64,000 nucleotides of DNA from JAHDDH01 sp963922775 (GTDB taxonomy: Bacteria > Bacteroidota > Bacteroidia > Cytophagales > Amoebophilaceae), in assembly GCA_963922775.1 (NCBI GenBank), contig CAWUJG010000002.1:1-64000 (forward strand). Direction: 5' to 3'. Shown here in pieces: positions 24,942 through 32,079 of the stretch (positions are counted from its first letter, which is position 1; the number at the start of each line of letters is the position of its first letter). A program made the translations under genes and the position numbers. The notes under the pieces are model-generated. The model saw nothing but the letters and a program-made list of their open reading frames with translations, was not told the origin of the DNA and searched no databases.

Positions 24942-27446
24942 ATGGCCGAAAAAACACATAAAAGCATGAGGCTAGGCCAGGTAGCCCGTCAACTTAATGT
25001 AGGCACACAAACAATAGTAGACTTTCTTGTTAGAAAAGGATTTACTATAGAGCATAAAGTAAATGCTAAAATTACTAAGACACAGTATGAGCAGTTAAGC
25101 AAAGAATTTGCACAATCCATACAAGAAAAAAAGAAAGCCTCAACTATCACAATAGAGAAAAAAATAGTAACTAAAAAAATAGAAGAAAAAAATACACAAA
25201 TACTAGTAGAAAAGAATACTGTGAAAAAAAAAGATAAAATAGAATTACCCAAACTGCAATCTACCTTTAAATGTTTTGGAAAAATAGATATAGAGAAAAA
25301 AAAGACGACATCAACATCAATAAATAAAAATAAAATAGATCTACAAGGTCAGGTTTCTACAACAGGGCTCAAAATTGTAGGTAAAATGGATATACCATTG
25401 CCAAAGTCAGCTAAAAAATTTAAACAGGTTACGGCTTCAGATCATCTTAAAAATACCAGTAAGGTTACAGCAAAAAAGAAGGTGAAAAATAAGGTTAAGG
25501 TAATAAAAAAGCATAGGAGTTTAGTAAAAAAACAACCTGTAGACATTTCTCAAAAAGAGATACAAGCTAAAATTAGAAAAACATTAGCGAAAATTACTAA
25601 AGAAAAACAGGCAGAAAAAAATGTAGTAAAATACAGAAAAGAAAAAAGAGAAATTTTTGCTCAAAATCTTCAAAAAAAGAAAATACAAGCAGAAAAAGAA
25701 AAAAAAGTGCTCAAAATATCTGAATTCATATCTGTAAATGATTTAGCTATACTTATGAATATACCTACTAACCAGCTCCTTTCTGCTTGTATTTCCTTAG
25801 GGGTAGTTACTTCTATTAATCAAAGGTTAGATCAGGAAACTATAGGGATTTTAGCAGAAGAATTTGGCTATAGCGTAGTATTTACTACCTTAGAAGAGCA
25901 AGAAGAACAGGAAATTCAAGAAAATGAAGCACTTCAAACCGAGCGAGCTCCTATTGTTACTATTATGGGACATGTAGATCATGGTAAGACCTCTTTGTTA
26001 GACTATATTCGTAGCACACAGGTTACACAACAAGAAGCAGGTAGTATAACACAGCACATAGGTGCGTATGATGTAGAGACAAAAAATAACAAAAGAGTTG
26101 TATTTTTAGATACTCCAGGGCATGAAGCTTTTACAGCTATGCGGGCGCGTGGTGCTAAAATTACAGATATTGTTGTTGTAATTGTTGCTGCAGATGATGG
26201 TGTTATGCCTCAAACCCAAGAGGCTATTAACCATGCCAAAGCTGCAGGAGTACCTATTATTATTGCTATCAATAAAATAGATAAGCCACAAGCTAATATA
26301 GAAAAAATAAAAGAGGAACTCTCTAAAGTAGATGTTTTAGTAGAAAGCTGGGGAGGAAAAATACAAAGTCAAAATATTTCTGCCAAAAGTGGAGAAGGTG
26401 TAGATGAATTGTTAGAAAAAATATTATTAGAAGCAGAAATGCTAGAGCTTAAAGCCAATGCTAACAGAAAAGCACAGGGTACAGTGTTAGAAGCATCACT
26501 AGACAAGGGTAGAGGATATGTAGCTACACTAATTAATCAGAAAGGTACTTTGCGTGTAGGAGATATTATTTTAACAGGAATGAAGTATGGAAAAGTAAAA
26601 GCTATGTTTAACCATAGAGGAAAAAAATTAAAGTCTATACCTCCTGCTACACCAGTACAAATATTAGGACTTAATGGTGCACCACAAGCTGGTGACACTT
26701 TTTTAGTAATGGAATCAGAAAAAGAAGCAAGAGAAATAGCTTCACATAAAGCTATTGTCCATAGAGAACAGTATATACAAACCAAAAAGAGAATTACCCT
26801 TAATGAGATCAACCAGAAACTTTCTATGGATCATAGCCAAGAAATTAATATTATCATTAAAGGTGATGTAGATGGATCTATACAGGCATTGGCCGATGCA
26901 CTACAAAAATTATCTACTGTAACAATTAAAATTAACATTATACATCAAGCCATAGGTCAGATATCAGAATCTGATGTTCTTTTAGCAGCATCTTCTAATG
27001 CAATGATTATTGGATTCCAAGTACGGCCTACACCACAGACAAGAAAATTAGCTGCCAAAGAAGGGATAGAAATTAATTTATATACTGTTATTTATGATGC
27101 TATTGAAGAAATAAAAAAAGCACTTAAGGGGATGCTTGCTCCAAAAGAGAAAGAAAAAATACTAGGACATGCCACTATAAAAACATTATTTAAAATATCA
27201 AAAATAGGTACTATAGCAGGATCTGTAATAGATGATGGTGTTATCCAAAAAAATAATGCTATCAGATTAATTAGAAATGGGGTCGTTGTTCATACTGGAA
27301 GTATATACCAGTTAAAACACTTTCAAGAAGATGCTAAAGAAGTGAAAAAAGGACAAGAGTGTGGTATAAGCATTAAAAATTTTAATGACATTAAAATAGG
27401 TGATAGTATAGAATGTTTTGTAATAGTAAATAAAACATCAAAGTAA
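24942..27446 (+). CDS. infB: Translation initiation factor IF-2
   Basis: The 834-residue GTPase brings initiator tRNA to the ribosome. The start chosen is ATG 24942 (MAEKTHKSMRLGQVARQLNVG), the standard IF-2 N-terminus; the frame also extends upstream into nusA but that part is not protein-like. An N-domain helix-turn-helix and a long Lys-rich linker (residues 50-270) precede the G domain with GHVDHGKT (343-350), DTPGH and NKID, then domains II-IV. It lies 53 bases after nusA in the same operon. Confidence 0.97.
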   Translation: MAEKTHKSMRLGQVARQLNVGTQTIVDFLVRKGFTIEHKVNAKITKTQYEQLSKEFAQSIQEKKKASTITIEKKIVTKKIEEKNTQILVEKNTVKKKDKIELPKLQSTFKCFGKIDIEKKKTTSTSINKNKIDLQGQVSTTGLKIVGKMDIPLPKSAKKFKQVTASDHLKNTSKVTAKKKVKNKVKVIKKHRSLVKKQPVDISQKEIQAKIRKTLAKITKEKQAEKNVVKYRKEKREIFAQNLQKKKIQAEKEKKVLKISEFISVNDLAILMNIPTNQLLSACISLGVVTSINQRLDQETIGILAEEFGYSVVFTTLEEQEEQEIQENEALQTERAPIVTIMGHVDHGKTSLLDYIRSTQVTQQEAGSITQHIGAYDVETKNNKRVVFLDTPGHEAFTAMRARGAKITDIVVVIVAADDGVMPQTQEAINHAKAAGVPIIIAINKIDKPQANIEKIKEELSKVDVLVESWGGKIQSQNISAKSGEGVDELLEKILLEAEMLELKANANRKAQGTVLEASLDKGRGYVATLINQKGTLRVGDIILTGMKYGKVKAMFNHRGKKLKSIPPATPVQILGLNGAPQAGDTFLVMESEKEAREIASHKAIVHREQYIQTKKRITLNEINQKLSMDHSQEINIIIKGDVDGSIQALADALQKLSTVTIKINIIHQAIGQISESDVLLAASSNAMIIGFQVRPTPQTRKLAAKEGIEINLYTVIYDAIEEIKKALKGMLAPKEKEKILGHATIKTLFKISKIGTIAGSVIDDGVIQKNNAIRLIRNGVVVHTGSIYQLKHFQEDAKEVKKGQECGISIKNFNDIKIGDSIECFVIVNKTSK

Positions 27447-27455
27447 TAAAAAATT

Positions 27456-28736
27456 ATGTTTTTTTTTGAAACTGCTGTTGTATTGCTATCTATATTTATA
27501 GGTGCTCGTCTTAAAGGCATAGGTTTAGGCATTATGGGGGGCCTAGGTTTAGCTATATTAGTTTTTATTTTTAATAAGCAACCTATAAATCCTCCTATAG
27601 ATGTACTACTTATTATTACTACGGTAGTAGTAGCCTCTAGTATTTTTGAGCTTTCAGGTGGACTGAATTATTTGGTTTATATAGCAGAAAAGATTTTGAG
27701 AAAACATCCAGAAAAAATTACATACCTATCACCTATAATTGCTTATATCTTTACTTTTTGTACAGGAACATCACATATTTGTTATGCTATACTTCCTGTA
27801 ATTGCCCAGTTAGCTAAAGAAACAGGTATAACACCCCAAAAACCGCTTTCTGCAGCAGTTACAGCTTCTCAACAAGCTATTACAGCAAGTCCTATTTCTG
27901 CTGCTACAGTAATAGTAATAGGTTTACTTTCTCCATTAGGGGTATCGCTTATAGATATCTTAAAAATTTGTGTTCCTGCCACTTTATCTGGGTCTATGAT
28001 AGCTGCCTTTGTTGTCAGCAAAAAAAAAAATATAGTTTATGAGGATAAAAAAAAAATAGCCTTTTCTCCTAATATTTTGTTGACCCCTAAAACCAAAATA
28101 GCTGTAGGTATATTTCTTACAGGTATACTGACCATTATTTTTTATGGTGCTTTTAAGCAGTATAGACCAATATGGTATATACAGAATCAATACATAACCA
28201 TGCGGATGGCTACAATTATAGAAATTATTATGCTTGCTACTGCAAGTATAATTGCTTTAGTATGTAAAGTAAATACTACTTCTATAGCTAAAGGAAAGGT
28301 GTTTTTGGCTGGTATGCAAGCTATTATTGCTATTTTTGGCATATCCTGGTTAGGCAATACTTTTTTCAAGTCTAATGAAACACTTATTATGGCTACAGTG
28401 CAAGAAAGTATTGTAGCGCATCCTTGGCAGTTTAGTCTTTATTTGTTTGCTCTTTCTATCATTATGTTAAGTCAAGGTGCTGCTACATGTACGCTCATGC
28501 CTTTAGGTATAAGCATAGGTTTGCCACCACCTTTGCTTATTGCCATGTTTCCTGCTGCTAATGGATTATTTTTTGTGCCTAACCATCCTACTATATTGGC
28601 TGCTATTAATTTTGATACTACAGGGTCAACACGTATAGGGAAATACATTTTAAATCATAGCTTTATGTTGCCTGGAATAGTAGCCACAACATGTTCAGTA
28701 ATAGTAGGTTACGGATTAATAAAAATATTTTTTTAG
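27456..28736 (+). CDS. dcuB: Anaerobic C4-dicarboxylate transporter, DcuA/DcuB family
   Basis: The 426-residue membrane protein has about 10-12 transmembrane helices and the family blocks FIGARLKGIGLGIMGGLGLAIL, TGTSHICYAILPVI and AVTASQQAITASPISAATVI. Dcu carriers exchange fumarate, malate or aspartate for succinate. The N-terminal GGLGLAILVFIF and PPIDVLL are closer to DcuB than DcuA as I recall them, but the assignment within the family is tentative. For an intracellular bacterium it offers a route to take up host dicarboxylates or aspartate. It begins 9 bases after infB. Confidence 0.85.
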   Translation: MFFFETAVVLLSIFIGARLKGIGLGIMGGLGLAILVFIFNKQPINPPIDVLLIITTVVVASSIFELSGGLNYLVYIAEKILRKHPEKITYLSPIIAYIFTFCTGTSHICYAILPVIAQLAKETGITPQKPLSAAVTASQQAITASPISAATVIVIGLLSPLGVSLIDILKICVPATLSGSMIAAFVVSKKKNIVYEDKKKIAFSPNILLTPKTKIAVGIFLTGILTIIFYGAFKQYRPIWYIQNQYITMRMATIIEIIMLATASIIALVCKVNTTSIAKGKVFLAGMQAIIAIFGISWLGNTFFKSNETLIMATVQESIVAHPWQFSLYLFALSIIMLSQGAATCTLMPLGISIGLPPPLLIAMFPAANGLFFVPNHPTILAAINFDTTGSTRIGKYILNHSFMLPGIVATTCSVIVGYGLIKIFF

Positions 28737-28750
28737 TTATTTTTAACATA

Positions 28751-28909
28751 ATGAGTCGTCAAACAAAACTGTTATTAAAGGTTATTGCTATATTGCTCTT
28801 TCTTCTGGTTTTGGGCATGCATTTTGGTTTTATCATTATTCCTATGCTCCACAGTTGGAAGTTTTGGATTCTTGTCTCCAGCTTTTTATTACTTCTGATA
28901 GGCAGTTAA
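28751..28909 (+). CDS. Small membrane protein, 52 residues
   Basis: Starting at ATG 28751 the protein is MSRQTKLLLK followed by two hydrophobic helices (VIAILLFLLVLGMHFGFIII and WKFWILVSSFLLLLIGS) with a short turn between, so a two-pass inner-membrane protein. The frame is open further upstream into dcuB but that portion is charged and unlike a signal. It lies 14 bases after dcuB and 17 before greA, so it is part of the transcript. No family recognised. Confidence 0.6.
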   Translation: MSRQTKLLLKVIAILLFLLVLGMHFGFIIIPMLHSWKFWILVSSFLLLLIGS

Positions 28910-28926
28910 CCAAAAAATAAAATGTT

Positions 28927-29397
28927 ATGTCTAATATATCATATTATACTCCAGAAGGTTTTTTTAAAATTCAGCAAGAATTAGAAGAACTAAAAACACA
29001 AGGCAGAAAATTTATTGCTCAACAAATAGCTGAAGCAAGGTCTAAGGGAGATTTGAGTGAAAATGCAGAATATGATGCTGCAAAGCATGAGCAAGGACTA
29101 TTAGAATTAAAGATTGCTAAGCTGGAAAAAATTATACAAAATGCTCGGATACTTCAAAAAAGTCAAATAGATACTTCTCAAGTATCACTTTTTACCAAAG
29201 TAAAAGTTAAAAATATACAGTATAATACTATACATATTTATACCATAGTTGCTGAAGAAGAAGCTGATCTGGAGCAGGGAAAAATTTCCATAAAATCTCC
29301 AATAGCAAGGGGTATATTAGGAAAAAAGGTAGGTGAAATAGGAAAGATAAAAGTTCCTTTAGGAGAACTAGAGTTAGAAATTATGTCTATAGCATAG
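28927..29397 (+). CDS. greA: Transcript cleavage factor GreA
   Basis: The 156-residue protein has the N-terminal coiled coil that enters the RNA polymerase channel, with the acidic tip GDLSENAEYDAAKHEQG (conserved D and E that coordinate the catalytic metal), and a C-terminal FKBP-like domain ending ISIKSPIARGILGKKVGEIGKIKVP. It rescues stalled RNA polymerase by stimulating cleavage of backtracked RNA. Normal length; in a run of closely spaced genes. Confidence 0.96.
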   Translation: MSNISYYTPEGFFKIQQELEELKTQGRKFIAQQIAEARSKGDLSENAEYDAAKHEQGLLELKIAKLEKIIQNARILQKSQIDTSQVSLFTKVKVKNIQYNTIHIYTIVAEEEADLEQGKISIKSPIARGILGKKVGEIGKIKVPLGELELEIMSIA

Positions 29398-29418
29398 CTA
29401 ATTTTTTTACTATATATT

Positions 29419-30321
29419 TTGCATTACATAAAAACATACGGTGCCTATTTTATTAAAGGTATGTTTGTTGGATTGGCAGATCTAATACCAGGTGTTTCTG
29501 GAGGCACTATTGCTTTTATTTTGGGTATTTATAGGCCTCTTTTTGCAGCTATTGCTGCTATTAACAGAAAATCTTTGCAACTATGTTTTGCTGGTGAATG
29601 GACACGTTTTTGGCAAACTATCCATGGCAATTTTTTATGTGCTGTGTTTGGAGGTATCATAACTAGCATTTTTTGCTTTTCTTCTTCTATGCTGCTTTTG
29701 ATGAGCCTATTTCCTATTTTTCTATACAGTTTTTTTGAAGGTCTTATAATTGCTTCTGCCCTATATTTTTTCTCTACTATAGAGAAAAAAAGTTTATATA
29801 CATATTGCTATCTTTTTATTTCTTGTACAGGTACTTATTATTTTATTCAAATGGATGCTTGGGCTATACCTAATGGTTATCTGTGGATATTGCTTACAGG
29901 TATGTTAGCTATATGTGCTATGATTCTACCTGGTATTTCAGGTAGTTTAGTGCTTATCTTTTTTAATAAATATACCTTGCTTCTACAAGCTCTCTCTAAT
30001 TTGCAGTTTGATATTTTAGGTTTTTTTGTTTTAGGATGTTTTTTAGGCCTATTTTTATTTGTACGGATAATTCAATGGCTTCTCCGTTATTATAGTAGTA
30101 CTATTTTATCTGTTTTAGTTGGTTTTATGCTAGGATCTTTGGGTAAATTATGGCCTTGGCAAATATGTATAGAGAATATTTACAAAAACTATTATCCTTG
30201 GCACTATGAAAAAATTACTGGAAAGTCTGCCCATTTTGGGAGTGCTTTATTATGTATATTTTTAGGTGCAGGTTTATTTTTAGCATTAATAAGATGGCAG
30301 AATAAAAGAAGATTATATTAA
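29419..30321 (+). CDS. DUF368 membrane protein, putative undecaprenyl-phosphate translocase (PopT family)
   Basis: The 300-residue, roughly eight-helix membrane protein carries the DUF368 signature KGMFVGLADLIPGVSGGTIAFILGIY at the N-terminus and a second half-repeat ICAMILPGISGSLVLIFFNKY. DUF368 members (PopT) have been shown to return undecaprenyl phosphate to the cytoplasmic face, recycling the lipid carrier of peptidoglycan synthesis; that role fits the murE, ftsI, glmM and ddl genes nearby. The start is TTG at 29419, 21 bases after greA; an ATG further in would delete part of the first helix. Confidence 0.82.
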   Translation: MHYIKTYGAYFIKGMFVGLADLIPGVSGGTIAFILGIYRPLFAAIAAINRKSLQLCFAGEWTRFWQTIHGNFLCAVFGGIITSIFCFSSSMLLLMSLFPIFLYSFFEGLIIASALYFFSTIEKKSLYTYCYLFISCTGTYYFIQMDAWAIPNGYLWILLTGMLAICAMILPGISGSLVLIFFNKYTLLLQALSNLQFDILGFFVLGCFLGLFLFVRIIQWLLRYYSSTILSVLVGFMLGSLGKLWPWQICIENIYKNYYPWHYEKITGKSAHFGSALLCIFLGAGLFLALIRWQNKRRLY

Positions 30322-30603
30322 ATTTTTTTTTTAAAGTTTTGATAAATGAATTTTATGCTATACCTAGACAATTTTGACAAAACCAGATAAAACACTATGG
30401 AAGCATTTTTTTATAGGGTATTTAATATTATAAAACTATATATGCTCTAATAAAACATATTTTAAAATATGTTTTTTAAATTTAGTATAATGTAGCAACT
30501 ATTACCTTAAATAGGCATTTTAAAAATGCTATTTGTTAGAACAAAGCCTTATATTTGTAGAATATGTGAAAATACATAACAATTTTAATAAAAATCAAAT
30601 AAT
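30322..30603. other. Intergenic region with two A+T palindromes
   Basis: The perfect 24-base palindrome at 30452-30475 (AAAACATATTTT and its complement) is followed by two more T and may end the upstream transcript. A second hairpin, AAATAGGCATTTT / AAAATGCTATTT with one bulged base, is at 30510-30536. TATATTTG at 30550-30557 matches the minus-7 box and may start transcription of the A-type Fe-S protein gene, though no minus-33 box is placed correctly. Confidence 0.45.
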
Positions 30604-30930
30604 ATGCTTTATATTACACCACAAGCCAAAGAAAAACTTATAGAAGAAAAAAAAAAAAATCAACTTACCAATGAATACTATGTAAGAATAGATCTAGAAG
30701 AAGGGGGTTGTGAAGGTATGAAATATGCGATAAAATTCGACAAAAATAAGACAGAAAACGATACGAGTATTCAGTCAGAAGCATTAAGTATTATTATCAA
30801 CAAAAAACATATCCCCTATCTTCAAAATGTACGTCTAAACTATTCTCCCCAGCATGAAAGAGGTTTTTTTTTTGATAATCCTAATGCTAAAAATACATGT
30901 GGTTGTGGACAGAGTTTTTCAGTGGATTGA
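30604..30930 (+). CDS. A-type iron-sulfur carrier (IscA/SufA/ErpA family)
   Basis: The 108-residue protein has the HesB/IscA fold signature with the three cluster Cys: Cys in LEEGGCEGMKY (about residue 39) and the C-terminal CGCGQSF pair. It carries Fe-S clusters from the scaffold to apoproteins. No suf or isc genes are adjacent, so the exact paralogue cannot be named. Its TGA lies inside the left arm of a 10-bp hairpin. Confidence 0.88.
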   Translation: MLYITPQAKEKLIEEKKKNQLTNEYYVRIDLEEGGCEGMKYAIKFDKNKTENDTSIQSEALSIIINKKHIPYLQNVRLNYSPQHERGFFFDNPNAKNTCGCGQSFSVD

Positions 30931-30966
30931 TAAACTTTTTTTACAAGTTAAAGTGTAAGTTTATCA
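30928..30966 (+). terminator. Hairpin overlapping the stop of the A-type Fe-S protein gene
   Basis: TGATAAACTT and AAGTTTATCA form a perfect 10-bp stem that includes the stop codon; the loop is about 19 bases. The following sequence is A+T-rich but not a pure T run. Confidence 0.45.
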
Positions 30967-30993
30967 TTAAATAAACTATAATTTTATAATTTA

Positions 30994-32067
30994 ATGCATT
31001 TTAAAGCTAGTAAAAAATACTATCTTATTTTTTTTATTATATTTTTTTTTCACCTAACACAGGCTAAGAAAAAAAAAGAAAAAAATCAAGATCAGTTGTA
31101 TTTTGATACAATAAAAAAAAATTATTCTTATGACCCAGAAACAAAACAATGGTCTTCAGTGGAAAGTTTTAATACCATAGAAATTATAGAAAAAGAAAAA
31201 AAAAATATACCACATGATGAAGATAAAATACTCTATGAAAATTTTTGGACGTATAATGCTGATAAAAATAAATGGCTGAAAAAAGATATACCAGTTTATG
31301 GATATTCTGATACAAAATATAATGGATATTTAATGCTTAATAAAATATCTTTAGATATATCTTTAGCTCCTGGGTTTACATACTATCGTAATCATATTAA
31401 AGATGCTCAACTCATACAACGTGAAGATGAAAATATTTTTTACATACAATCTAAAGTAAGAAATATATATAAAATAGACTGGTTCGAAAGTTTATTAAAA
31501 AAATTAGATAAAAGATATATTAAAATAAATAGAAAAAAAAATATAAAAAAAATGCATTCTCCTACATTGCATGGGATAGGATTTAGTGTGCCTATAAGTA
31601 TAATTGCCTATGGTAATCTATATACTAAACTTAGATTAGGAGGGGGTATAACAGGAGTAATAAATTGGATTAACAAACTTAAATTAATAGATAATGAAAA
31701 AGATTTTAAAGTATACACTACGGTAGGAAAAAAGTATTTCTTCAATATAAAATACTTTGTATTAATAGCATACAAGTATAAGCAAACAGAAAAATACAAC
31801 TGGATAGTAGAAAAAAAATTAGGTTTATGTCAAGATTTGGGTAGTATACCCCATAGATTATGGAAAGGTAAAAATATTCGCCAAACACTATGCTATAGCC
31901 TTGGGCTTCGTACGGAAAAAAAAATCAAAAAAAATAATAAGGTATTTTCCTGCTTAACTTTAGAGTGGAAATCATATGTAGATACTATAGAAAAAAATTT
32001 TGCTATATACCTAAAGCAACCTGCACTATATCTAGAAATAGGTATAGGAACTAACTTTAATACATAA
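30994..32067 (+). CDS. Exported protein of unknown function, possible outer-membrane beta-barrel
   Basis: The 357-residue protein begins with a clear signal peptide (MHFKASKKYYLIFFIIFFFHLTQA, cleavage near residue 24) followed by a very basic linker. Residues 45-85 contain two related short motifs (YDPETKQWSS and YNADKNKWLK). From about residue 200 the sequence alternates polar and hydrophobic residues in likely strands (YGNLYTKLRLGGGITGVINW..., YLEIGIGTNF at the end), which suits a small beta-barrel, but no family is recognised. It ends 12 bases before ddl. Confidence 0.65.
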   Translation: MHFKASKKYYLIFFIIFFFHLTQAKKKKEKNQDQLYFDTIKKNYSYDPETKQWSSVESFNTIEIIEKEKKNIPHDEDKILYENFWTYNADKNKWLKKDIPVYGYSDTKYNGYLMLNKISLDISLAPGFTYYRNHIKDAQLIQREDENIFYIQSKVRNIYKIDWFESLLKKLDKRYIKINRKKNIKKMHSPTLHGIGFSVPISIIAYGNLYTKLRLGGGITGVINWINKLKLIDNEKDFKVYTTVGKKYFFNIKYFVLIAYKYKQTEKYNWIVEKKLGLCQDLGSIPHRLWKGKNIRQTLCYSLGLRTEKKIKKNNKVFSCLTLEWKSYVDTIEKNFAIYLKQPALYLEIGIGTNFNT

Positions 32068-32079
32068 AAGATACACATC

